Below, piece by piece: positions 12,801-24,535 of a stretch of DNA of 64,000 nucleotides (the first letter of the stretch is position 1; the number at the start of each line of letters is the position of its first letter). Origin of the DNA: Brasenia schreberi (lineage: Eukaryota; Streptophyta; Magnoliopsida; Nymphaeales; Cabombaceae); NCBI GenBank assembly GCA_036023115.1, contig JAYKKT010000073.1:19143001-19207000 (forward strand). The letters run 5' to 3'. The notes under the pieces are model-generated. The model ran no database searches. It was given only the letters and a program-made list of their open reading frames with translations, and was not told the origin of the DNA. Both the position numbers and the translations under genes were made by a program.

Positions 12801-14780
12801 TATAAAAATATAACCCTAACATGGTTAACCAAATTTTTATTCTCTCCTACGAGTATTTAAAATGGGGACCGACAAACTTTTTCGATATTAAGATCAAGTT
12901 GACCTTAAGTCGAAGGGTAGCAGTAATAAACATGTTTACTACGGTAAAAGGTGATTTCTTTAAGATTGTTGGGAATAACCAAAGACATATGCATAATAAA
13001 CCAATATGCAACAAATATAAACATGCCCCAATCGACAACAACAATCTCAAATCCAAAGTAAGGCATAAACAAATTGTATTAAAAAAGAAAAGGAGAAGAA
13101 AAATTAGAATAGAAATTTATCTGTGTAAGTCTCTCTTACGAACTTAAATTAGAGAAATTAGCGTTCCGCTATAAGTACGTACATGTACCTGCACCTTCCT
13201 CTCAGGATAAAATGCGCACACAACTCGAAGTCAGGTACCTGACTTCGAGTCAACCTTGACCATGCCTTAGTCGCCTTTGGTTGGGGAAGAGAGGGCTGGA
13301 TGAAGCAATCACACTACGAGTAGAAGAATCATGGAAGGGAGACGGGAAGAGAGAGAGAGTCAATTAGTGCAAAGGTAAGGTGCACATGGATCACAAATCG
13401 TGGATCCGATCCAAACGATGCACTGCTTTATCTGTAATCGTTTTGCCTTATCCACAATTGTTCCCGCCTTATCTATAATCGTTCCGACTTTATCTCTATT
13501 TATGATCGTGAAGACTCTTAACCGTTAGATCAAAAGTTTTTAGTGTAAAAAGATAGACCAAAGATTGTCTAACTTGTCATTCCCAAGCTCTTTGAACTAA
13601 GGTTCATGAGCAATCAATTATATAAAATGACATGTGGGTATCTTAATTCTTTAATATGGGGCTAGAATTTATCTCCTCAATCATCACAAACATAAGTCTA
13701 TCGCGTATTACTTTTTACACTTTAGGACTTTCGTATGTATCAATTATGCATCAATTAATTATTTAGGGATACCAACATGAATTAAAAGCCATTAACACAC
13801 ATTAAATCCAACAAGTACTCCCCCATGCATGGATTCCTCAACTAACATTAATTGTTCTAGTGTCACCATTAAAGGCAGCTGTATACACAATCAAAACACT
13901 CGTCTCTAACCAAGTACATGATGGGGTCAGCCCGGTCCCGAACCCGCTAGAAGACTGAGGTCTGGTCTATTAGTGGATGAGTTCTGGGGTAAGTGGAACT
14001 GGAGTTTACCGAAGCTCGACTGACCTCATCTAAGAAAATGTTCAGCACGAGCTCGCTCTTGAGCTTGGGCTTGTTGGGTTCATGAGAGGAGAGAGATGGA
14101 GCGACCAAGAAAGGGCAGGAAACAAAATTAAAAATGAGTGTGGGAGAAGAGAAGACTCATAGATTGGATTAGTTATACATTATATATAATATATGTAAAG
14201 CTTGATTAGGCTAGTGAATTAATCGAGACGAGTTCTGCTAAGCTCGAGCTTGACTCGCTTTTAATTCAAAATCAACAAAACCGAGCCGAGTTTGAGTTAT
14301 CATCAAGGCAATTTTGAGTAACTTGCGAGTAGCTCGGCTCACTTAGACCACCACTTATATTGGGAACCCAACTGAGCGTCTTCCCTAGTTGGAGATGATT
14401 TAAATTTGGAAATTGGCTGGACACACTAGACCTGGTTTAGTCAACCAGGCCTTAAAGAGAATGAACCAAATAGGAGTGCAAGTGGGTTGGGAATGGGTCG
14501 AGTTGATGCCGTCTGCTTGTTGAATCACCTATAGACGTGGCTCACAGCTGTGAAAATTGACCGGATTCAGCTGGATTCTCGGTTCTGAATCGGGCTGTCA
14601 ATTGGCTTAGATATTAATATGATTCAAATTTGAACATGAATCAGATCCATATATGGAGAGTATGGATCAATATTCAAGTTTTGTGTCTTCGTTTTGATTG
14701 AATTTTGGATCTTGACCGAATCCAACGACGTCGCTTGCTTAGTACCTAAACCCTTCATTTTCAAGATTTAACGTGAATAA
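12801..14780. other. Intergenic, degenerate repeats only
   Basis: No gene is supported. About 13415-13515 has three diverged repeats of a unit near 26 bp built on tatctataatcgttccg. About 14000-14340 is rich in agctcg/gagct words that recall plant interspersed repeats. The reading frames at 12821-13147 and 12847-13056 overlap on opposite strands and show no family motifs. Confidence 0.3.
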
Positions 14781-15440
14781 ATTACAGAACTAATAGTCAT
14801 TTTTGTGTAACAGATGCCTGACAGAAGGGGCAGAGGATTTCCTTCTCAAGCACTTCAAGCTATAAGATGTGAGACGTCTCGGGATTCACATAAAGAGCGA
14901 CCCGGTATTCAGATCATTGCCGAGACGGAACGCTCGGGTGACAAATACATAATTGCTCGATCCTCTCTCCCCTTTTCGTTTCGACTTAACTCAATAGAAA
15001 TTAAGAGAGGACTAATATAACCCTGACTGATATAATGAGATGGCGATTGATCAGCCACCAAATTTGGCGTCCTTTTACAGAAAGAAGGAGGATATTTTAG
15101 TCTTATAAGGAGTGAACCAATCACCCTCGGCCAAGGAGGGGGCCTGAAAGTCATTCTTTTGAAAAAGCAGGGACATATCAGACCTTTTACTCTCGTTGTA
15201 GCGTTAGGCAAAGCCATGAGAACGCCCATAGTTCTTTATTTGGTAGCTCAATATTTCATGTTTAGAGAGTCCTCTTCGGCCGTTCAATGTGCTTATGTCT
15301 CATTTTTTTTATTCAATTCAAGCAATTTTGGCAGTTTGATATTTGGGAAGAGCAAGAGTTTGATTCATTTTATGGCCATGAATTTATACATATTGACAGC
15401 AGTCTCTCAACACAAGTTAAGACCTAATGCAAACTACTAA
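14781..15440. other. Unassigned block, possibly organelle-derived
   Basis: This block has higher GC, longer open stretches and different word use from its AT-rich flanks. Neither frame (14814-15020, 15159-15440) matches a protein I recognise. The style resembles plant mitochondrial spacer DNA, which would make it a nuclear mitochondrial insertion. That is a weak inference from composition only. Confidence 0.2.
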
Positions 15441-15458
15441 AATGGGGCCTGATTTCAC

Positions 15459-15505
15459 ACACAAGCACACGCACACGCACGCACACACACACGCACACAC
15501 ACATA
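15459..15505. repeat. (CA)n microsatellite with CG interruptions
   Basis: A run of ca dinucleotides broken by cgca units, visible directly in the sequence. Confidence 0.9.
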
Positions 15506-16256
15506 TTCCTTGTTTGATTTGCGAATGATACTAGTGCTTGGGTTTTCGAGCAAGGCGAGATAGCAACACGAAAGAGAAGGAGATCCCGTTCATATGACCC
15601 TCTTCCTCCTTTGGTGCTGAAGTTTTTGACTCAATTTGGGCTTATGAAACCATAATTATATGCCAACGATAGTTCCATGTTTAATATACAACAAAACTTA
15701 AAAATATGAGCACTAAAAATCAAGATTGAGTTCTCCTACAACCTTCTATCAAGCACACCCTAAGGACTTCTGATCAAGAACCACATTTTAGATTTTGTTA
15801 TAAGAATTAAGATCAACTCCTCATATAAACCACACTTAGAAACTATTGAATTCTTATTGTGACCCAAACCCAAGCTTGATCTCTAGTAAGGGCTCACACT
15901 TTTTCAGAAAAAAATATGGTACTAATTTGTTTCGGATTAAAATTGAACACGGTTTAGGTTCATTATAAATCTCATCCCATTTTCACATTTTTAGACATCA
16001 TATGAGCAAAATTTTTGTTTAACATCTTTTATGCATTCAAGGCATACCAAATTATAAATGGAAGGTCAGCGTTAATGCACCGAGGAAAATAATAAGAAAG
16101 AAACAAATTTGGAACTAAAATAGCAAAGGCTTCAAATAATTGCTACAGTTGATCGAGGTGTTTCTTCTACTTTTTATCTCATAAAGCTTCCAGTAAAATC
16201 AATTGGAACTCTTTTTATATACTCCTCTCTTTATGTACACATACATACACACATAC

Positions 16257-16376
<120 letters not shown>

Positions 16377-17462
16377 TGTGGTATATGCTGAAACCCATCT
16401 ATACTCAAACATTTTCACTGTCAGATTTTCGTGATCAATGGTAGAGATTTGATTTTAAAAAGCAAAATGAATCATTATACTTTTTATACTTCATATTTAA
16501 AGATATATTTTAATTTTTTAATTCAAATCTCATTATTGATCACGTGGATCAAACCGTGGCAACCTTTGAGTGGTTTTAAGGTGGATGAGTTTGAGCACGG
16601 AACACTATCTCTATGTATATCTATATATATTTATATATATAGAGAGAGAGAATACGTTGCATTTGTCTATTTTGCTACCGTTTATATACAAAGAAAATTT
16701 CTACCTCAACACATAAAAAGGAGTCACGTGAAATTGAATCCACGAACAACTTTGATCTATGAAAAGAATTACTGTAGTAAAAGTCATAATGCTATAGCTA
16801 GAGTAATCCTTATTGCATGGCATAAAGAGAGTAGTCATATGCAAATCAATATTCGACAAAATGAAAAAGACATACCTAATACAATTGTGACCATGGATTA
16901 GGATTTGAAGATAATCATGGCACTTCCTCAAAGCTTGAGTGTGGCTCAATGTGGTTCGAGTCTTCGGTCGAATCGAGTGAAACTGAAGGATGGTTTTCCA
17001 AGCTGAAGTCGAACCTGGCAAGCTTATGCTCATGCTCAAGTGGAAATGGAGCTCGAGTGCTTGAGTTTGGCTTGTTATCACAGGGAGAATCCAGTCATGC
17101 ACTGTTACTTAAGACTGTTTTGAACTATTATTTGTTGCAAATAATGACTCTAAATCAATGGATCGAAACAAAGCAGTTTCGTGTGGATTTGAGATAATCT
17201 TGATAAGGAAAAAAAAATAGTCCCAAACATGAACATCGGGGAAGGAGACTACCAAGGGTGGCTCATGGATAAGGCAAGGCAACCACCTTAGTCCCCCGAA
17301 GGTTAAAATCGACTACAGTATCAAATTTGTAGGCACTGAAACTTTTATAGATTTATGCCCCAAAATTTTAAGTCAATATAGAATGTATTTTTCGCTTTAG
17401 GCCTCAACTTGTGTTGAGCCACTCCCGGAGACTGTTGAGTCATGTTCAGTTACATGAGGTTG

Positions 17463-17647
17463 CAGTGGTGGATCTAGATTTTTTTGTGGGGTGGGGCGAA
17501 CTATGTATAGTAGCCATGGATTCAATCAGGTGGGACGAACTATGTATAGTAGCCATGGATTCAATCGCACCCTGTAACTTTTTCATTGGTTTTTTGAATT
17601 TCACATGGGCAGTTGCTCCACCTCGCCTCAATGTAGATCGGCCATTG
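17463..17647. mobile_element. Non-autonomous hAT-type element (MITE) with 8-bp TSD
   Basis: The element is 185 bp. Its left end cagtggtggatctagatttt and the reverse complement of its right end (caatggccgatctacatt) are imperfect inverted repeats. Both flanks carry the identical octamer tgaggttg (17455-17462 and 17648-17655), which is the duplication size of hAT transposons. Inside is a 39-bp near-perfect tandem duplication (about 17493-17531 and 17532-17570). There is no transposase. Confidence 0.8.
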
Positions 17648-17844
17648 TGAGGTTGTGCAGTAGAAAAACTCTAACATAACTGCACTTACCAACCCTATCT
17701 AATCTTGAGTCCAAAGTCTGTAAAATTGACACCCTTGTGCACTAAAGTGGGGTTATATGGTTTGGTAAGAAAAAGAAAAAGGAGTTTTGAAGTACCTCAT
17801 CATGTTTATTATAACCATGTTAGTAAGTAGTTCTTTACAAATTT

Positions 17845-17950
17845 ACATGGTATATACCCGCGCTTCGAACCCCCGACGAGTGCGTGGAAATATTACAACT
17901 TTGCCACTCAAGCAAGGAAGCGGCGATGCCGAAAGGCATGCCCGAATAGT
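17845..17950 (-). mobile_element. tRNA-derived SINE candidate
   Basis: On the - strand, box A tgcttgagtggc (17903-17914) is followed by box B ggttcgaagcg (17861-17871) at tRNA-like spacing. The box B is close to the GGTTCGANTCC consensus. The cloverleaf is not complete, so I call a SINE head rather than a tRNA gene. Confidence 0.55.
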
Positions 17951-19485
17951 ATATATAGTATTTTTAGGGACCTTTATTTATTGACAAGCTTGCTAAACCG
18001 ATACTACATTCAAATCAAGAGTATAGAACTAATGATCTTAGTTATCTTGGCCAAACCCACTAATAAGTGATGTCCATTTTGGCTTTTAGAGCACATACAT
18101 GCAACACTAAAGGTGCAAATTTTTCGAAATCCTTGTCTAGGGATTTCGACAGCCTGGATTTGCCAAACAAACATAATTCGATTTCTTTATGAGCGAGCAG
18201 GCAAAAAAGGAGCTTCTGATCATGATCATGTTGGGCAAAAGAGTGGACCTAAAATCACTCATCCAGAGGGATCTTCTTTGTAGGATTTTAATCCAACACC
18301 AATTTGACAGTACAATCCATATCTAGTTCCAAATTTGTTTTAAGATGTAGCAACCACTATAAAAGAAATACTTTAGATTATAGCAACAACTATAATTTCA
18401 ATAAAAAAAAATTAATCCAAGAAAGTTTTATTATTCAATAAAAGTTTTAGTATTAATGTCATTTAATGTAATCTTCTGTGTAAAAGAGCTGGAGATATCT
18501 TCTATAAGGTAGATGTTGGTTTCAAAAAAATTAATCTTTGTGAACTTTGTTTTTTTTAAAGAAAGAATATAATAAAAGCTCTGGATTTTGGGGCGTTGCA
18601 TGTATTGGATCTGAGTTTGGATCTGATCCCTCATATGATCCTCAATCCGAGCAGTATTGGATTATTTCTTGAACCCGAACGCAGAACTTGATTCTTTAAC
18701 GAGACACGAAGAACAAGTAATTCGATCTGGTTCCAAATCGGACCCAATTTAGTATTCTAGTCATTGGCTTTCCAATCTTTACGAGCACATTTTAGAACTT
18801 GTTTAATCATACATTGGTCCTCACATGAGCAAAATTTACATATCTTTTACACATGTGAGGAGTGCAAATTCATTCACTGAAGATGGTTTATGTGTTTTGG
18901 AAAATAATGAGAACGGAAGGAATGGATTTCGACTAACAAAGGGTTTTATTCCTTTCATAGTGAACTTTGTGTGTGTGAGAGAGAGAGTACAAATATGATA
19001 CTGAAGTTTGACATGGGAAGGTGCCATGAAGCCCATCATCATATCATCATGCCCCACCAATCCCCACTCCCGCAACATCATCATTGCCATCATGTTACCC
19101 CACCCACAGCCATCATCATTATCATGTGCAACCACCACCACTGACATCAACATCAACATCAACATCATCTTAATTAAAGGTGACTCATATCCATGCATGA
19201 TCCAGCATTGGCGATGATGCGGGCCTAGCTGATGACCATGGCTTCCATGGTGTCCCACCCCCATAGCCACCATGGCCGTCTTTATGAATCATGTCTACTA
19301 CCAAACGCCTCCTAATGCTAAAAAAACGCCCCAAAAATCAGATTAATAAAGCATTCTATTTTGAAATCAAAAGAGAAAATACCACACCGATATCAAAGAG
19401 AGAGGGGTCTAATGTCTTTATGTAATTTCTGTAAATTATATGAATTATGTGTTGTACGTTGGGACCCTGCTACTATATATGAATT
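17951..19485. other. Intergenic, low-complexity patches
   Basis: No gene is supported. About 19030-19170 is rich in cat/cac triplets (atcatcat, catcaacatcaac), which creates overlapping Met/His-rich frames on both strands. Confidence 0.35.
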
Positions 19486-21640
19486 CTAAGGGTCACTATA
19501 ACGTGGAATTTTCACTTCAAGAATATGTAGAGACTTAAAGAAAAACTTTCAACTCTACTTAGTGCGCGAGCGTGCTAGTTAGTTTCTAAAAACTAGCAAA
19601 AGTTAAATTCGACTGGGCGATTGTAGATAAGCGGTCTCTTTTCACTTTAGGCCTTCTTGAACTGATGTTCAAGGGTCAGCCTAAGCGCTTAGGGATTCGA
19701 AAAGATAGGTGATATTTCAAATTCACGTGAAACAAGGTGTTGAAGAATGGAAAACAAATGCACTTGGTTTCAAGTTCAAAAGTGTATAAGTTCTGAAAAA
19801 CAGAAAACTCTATTTTCAAGACTTGTTTTCCAAATCTCTTTCAATGCCTTAAAGACCTCCAAAAATCACCAAAATTTTACAGAACTAAGCCTGAGATGTG
19901 AGAGTCTAGGACATTTTTCATATTTGCATTCGGTGTTATGATGTTGTAGAATTAATTAAAAAAGTGTTTCTTCTCAAACACCCGGAACTGTTCTGTCACA
20001 GAAATACAAAAGCTCAAAGATGAGTCTGTATCTCGGTGATAAAAGTTCCAAATTTAGTAAATTTGGTTTTGTTGGAAAGTTATGGATGTCAGCTTTCAAA
20101 TGAACCAAGAATCACTGATTTTGAATGCCTAAAGACAAAGTTATGTGATGAATACCAATACTCTATTATGGAAAAACCGAATGAAAATGACAGTTTATAA
20201 AATTTTTCCTGATCTTACACTGAGGTTGTACGACCCTAAAATTCTTGAAAATTTTATTAGGAGTGGGACTGTGTGCATAAAAGTAGTGTGCAGAATTTCG
20301 GTAGGATTGGAACAGAGGTTTGGAAATGAAAATCAGAAAATCAACGTATGTAAAGATGCTGAAAATCATTTTCAATTTTTAGAACATACGTGATGCAAAA
20401 CTCACGCTAATCAAAGTGCAACAACACAACATAACGAAAATAAATGCTGAAGAAAAATAAATTGAAATGTATTTAATAGTTTAAGCATAAAGGAGATAAG
20501 AAGATATAGAGTGTTTATAGTATATATTGGGGTAAAATCAAGAACTCAAACACATAGAGTGCATAAGGAAAGGAAAGAGAAATTTCAGCACATCTACTTC
20601 TATTATATCATGAGGGGAGGCACAACTCCATTAATACAACCCCTTTTCAATTGAATAATGAGAAGAGATGAAGATCTAAACAAGTTAGAACCAACACTTA
20701 CGCGGATTCCCTTGAAGATGGCCTCAAAAAATGGTGTTCGACCCTATTTTTCCTCACTTGTTACTCAATTCTCTCATCAAAACCCAAGAGCCTTGATACT
20801 AACATCCTCTTCCCTCTCTAAGCCTCTCCCTAACAGCATATTCCCTCACTCCAACAACCCAAAGTGCAACAACTCCCACGAAAATGAAGATGTCAAACTC
20901 AAGGGGGGCCCTTCTAGGCCTTTCCATGGGACGGGTGGCCCAAGACTCAATTTGATTCAATCCTTCATGGTCTTCACGTGGAATAGAGAGGGGAGTGGTC
21001 CCCTTTTGGCCAGCCATGGACCAACCCCATGTGGGTTCGTTGTGGACTTGATTGGGTGCACCTAGCCATGGTTGGCTGGGTGCCTTGAACCCCTACTTCA
21101 AATCGGTCGGTTCTTGCTTGTATTTGTTGATTCTTTCACTTGATCAATGTTTAGGTAAGAAGGTGATTTGATAAATTTTGGCCCAAGGATATAGGATGAA
21201 CAAGGCTAGAAAAATCCAATATCGGTTTGAATTAAAAACATTCGGTTCAAACAAGGCTTGATGTTTAATTCAAACTACTCATGTCTAGCACTGGGTTCAA
21301 TTGGGATGGGTTTGATGAGGCCGTCAATTCTTGATTTGATCTTGAGTGAGGATATTATTTTGAATTGATCTTCATCCTTGATTTCTGGCTTACCCTTCGC
21401 GAAATCGTCCATGCCTCGAAGCGGGCCCCACCTGTCAATCTGTTTTACTCCAATCATCTGGGTTTTTATACTTTTAACTTTATTTTGAAACCTTTTAAAA
21501 TCTTCATTTTAAAGACTTTAAAATTTGCATTTTAAAGGTAGAAGTTTTAAAACAAGTCAGTTTTCAAATTTTGAAGTATTTTCAGAAAAAATTTATGTAG
21601 GGTGTTTACAGTCACATTAGATGATTTTAAGAGTGATTAG
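19486..21640. other. Unclassified repeat-like region
   Basis: No protein family is recognised. The frame at 20658-21065 (135 residues) lacks conserved motifs and overlaps another frame on the opposite strand. The stretch has the mixed texture of LTR-type noncoding DNA, but I found no paired LTRs or primer-binding site. Confidence 0.25.
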
Positions 21641-22143
21641 ATCCTATCCACCATCGATATTATCCACTCATTCTCGATCATTGATTTTTGGAAGCATAAG
21701 TGTAATAACATTGTTTTTCACCTTTTTTAAAATACTTCAATTTTATAAATTATACCCATGCCATTGAAAAACGATGAACGTATCGTAGAGAAGATATGGT
21801 TTTCCATTATTTTAATGTAAAAGTATCTTGTTGGAGGATTTCAACATTCAACAGTTCACGCAAATTTTGTGACAGAAAATTATTAGTGGAATGCCTTCAC
21901 TTGCAAGTTTGTTTTCAAATATCCTTAGCATTGTAAATAAGTTAGTGAGATGAGATTAGTAAAACAAAGCCAACTACAATGAGAACCTCTCCTGAATAAG
22001 CAGCTCCTAGGAGTTTCACCATCCAAAGACTGTCTTGTTTGGGATTGTCTAAATGGAGTGAGATTCACTTTTTCATAAATTTCCGCTGACCATACTCGAT
22101 TGAAATAGGGTAGCGTTGTAATATTTCTCAATTTTGAGAGCTG

Positions 22144-22146
<3 letters not shown>

Positions 22147-22200
<54 letters not shown>

Positions 22201-22241
22201 CCTTATTGTAAGATGTTATAATATATATATATATATATATA
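22147..22241. repeat. Two (AT)n microsatellites
   Basis: AT runs at 22147-22198 and 22219-22241 are separated by about 20 bases. Confidence 0.9.
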
Positions 22242-22870
22242 CACAAATATGTATGCATATATACGTGTATGTACGTATTTCCCTATCGAGTGACAGACCT
22301 ACAAATTCTGTCCACGCCTGTCACGTATCATCATTCTCATGATGTGCTGCCATCGTCGGTGTCTAAAGAGAGACTGATATGGCATGCTGTTAACTAAATG
22401 TCGTGTTTGTAATAGAAGCAGGTCAATCAAGTCGCCACAATTTTGAGTGGACACGAACACAGACTTTATGAGTTGTTTTACAATCGGTTTTCTTTTAGTA
22501 TCTTATAATGCAAATTATAGTGAAACAGAGACAATAGAATGTTGGACATTCGATTCGATGCGAGGCCTAATATTTCCCCCTTTCCTTTTGTGTTGAAGCA
22601 AATGCAAGGCAGGATAAACCAGACATACCTAACTAGATTGGTGATCTTCCAAAAGATAGAGAAGTGATAGGTAAAGTATAAGTGTTTAATAGGAAATCGG
22701 GTTTCAGTCGGGTCGGGGTTTATCGGATTAACAATCGCTTTCAGGCATTTGGATCTGAACTGGACCCAGATCCAACAGGTCTAGTCATGCATTTGTAGAA
22801 TCCTAATGACCTGAAATGAACAAATTAGTAATGTCAAGAACGAAAAGCAACACAACCCAGAGAGTTAACT

Positions 22871-23450
22871 CAATGAACACAGCTCTCTCTCATGTGGTTG
22901 CCGTTGGTGGGGAGTTCCAGGGGTCCATATATATATATATATGTATATATATATGTATATATATATATGTATATATATATATATCTGTGTGTGTGTGTGT
23001 TTAGGTGAGGAGCCAATGCAAAGCGAAGTCTTTTAAACAGAGAGAGAACATCCATATACTTCACCTTGGGGAGCAAACTATTTAAATATTAAATCAAGTT
23101 GCAAATGAATAACGGGTAAAGGATCAGGAGGCTCAACCAATGAACACAGCTCTCTCTCATGTGGTTGCCGTTGGTGGGGAGTTCCAGGGGTCCATATATA
23201 TATATATACATATACATATACATATATATACATATACATATATACATATACATACATATACATATATATATATATATATATATACATACATATACATATA
23301 TATATACATGTATGTATGTATGTATATATATATATGTATATGTATGTATATGTATATATGTATATGTATATATGTATGTATATATATATATGTATGTATA
23401 TATATATATATGTATGTATATATATATGTATGTATATATATATATGTATG

Positions 23451-23488
<38 letters not shown>

Positions 23489-23644
23489 TCTGTGTGTGTG
23501 TGTGTGTTTAGGTGAGGAGCCAATGCAAAGCGAAGTCTTTTAAACAGAGAGAGAACATCCATATACTTCACCTTGGGGAGCAAACTATTTAAATATTAAA
23601 TCAAGTTGCAAATGAATAACGGGTAAAGGATCAGGAGGCTCAAC
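22871..23644. repeat. Direct tandem duplication with (TA)n expansion
   Basis: Copy 1 is 22871-23137 (267 bp) and copy 2 is 23138-23644 (507 bp). Both start caatgaacacagctctctct and end ggatcaggaggctcaac, and the unique parts look almost identical. They differ mainly in the internal tata/tgta microsatellite, which is about 60 bases in copy 1 (22927-22984) and about 300 in copy 2 (23194-23490). Each is followed by (GT)n and ttaggtgaggagccaatg. The long YIYI frames here are not genes. Confidence 0.95.
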
Positions 23645-23873
23645 TACAACTGGAGACGGCAAATCGAGGTAAATTGAAAAGCGTTAAAATTGTGGCGAGC
23701 TGTATAATTAACAGGAAGATACTTGTACGGATTTAGAAAAGGTTTTATCTTTTCTTTTCCTTTGAAAAAGATTTTCCGGTACGATTCTCCTCCGGACGGT
23801 CGTCGGGGAACCGAGAACGACTCTCCCTCCCTCTCCCCCCCATCTCTCTCTCTCTCTCTCTCTGTGCAACGGC

Positions 23874-23929
23874 AAACCCTAAACCCTATTTATCTCATCC
23901 CTACTGCGGCTCTGCCATTGAAACCCTAA
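23874..23929 (+). promoter_or_regulatory. Two telo-boxes upstream of the PUB62-like gene
   Basis: AAACCCTAA occurs at 23874-23882 (overlapping aaaccctat) and again at 23921-23929. A long ct-rich tract (23819-23863) precedes them. In plants this combination marks core promoters and leaders of housekeeping genes. The coding start is about 600 bases downstream, so a 5'-UTR intron or long leader is likely (an AG acceptor, ctttcag, ends at 24359). Confidence 0.5.
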
Positions 23930-24014
23930 GCTCAAGAACCTACGTCTTCACTACACTAGGAGAGGAAGCCAGAAGAAGGAGAAATCACCTATTTCTACAA
24001 AGGCCCGCTTTGGT

Positions 24015-24016
<2 letters not shown>

Positions 24017-24076
<60 letters not shown>
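24017..24076. repeat. (CT)n(AT)n compound microsatellite
   Basis: 34 bases of CT followed by 26 bases of AT, in the leader or promoter region of the PUB62-like gene. Confidence 0.95.
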
Positions 24077-24535
24077 GAAGCCTAAAAAGTCTTTACGATT
24101 TTGTATGTCCCTTCTCAGTAAGGGATGCAGCTCGAGAGGAGAATCCGAATCAAGGAACAGAGATTGATGATTGAAATGCATTCTGACTCATTGTTGCCTC
24201 TCGTTGGTGAACCTTCAGAGGACTGAAAACTAGCTAAATTTTTGTTTTCTTACTATTTAACACAATAGCTTCTGAGCAGAATCTGTGGGAAAAGAAGAAG
24301 ATGAGGAATTGATGATCAAGGCGGGACTTGAAACGAACTCAACCTCTTCTTCCTTTCAGAGATGCTCGAAACTGCTCAGAAAGAGGATAAATGATCGAAG
24401 TCGGGAGCTTGAGGATTGAGAGTCATCCTTCACTGCGGGAGATCTCGGGGAACGGTAGGGGATTTCGTTTCTTGTGCGGTGGAAACTCTAACGGGAAATG
24501 AGCGCTTCCGGACACGTCTAAAAAGTGAATGATTG

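Noticed and set aside
18836..19273. 145-residue Met/His-rich frame on the - strand
   Set aside because: Built on cat/cac triplet repeats and mirrored by a frame on the opposite strand; no conserved domain.
20658..21065. 135-residue frame in a repeat-like region
   Set aside because: Overlaps an opposite-strand frame and has no recognisable domain.
19486..21640. Complete LTR retrotransposon
   Set aside because: No pair of LTRs, primer-binding site, or pol motifs could be found.
23089..23583. Long YIYI/IYIH frames on both strands
   Set aside because: They are translations of tata/tgta microsatellites; several frames on both strands are open at once, which is expected of simple repeats.
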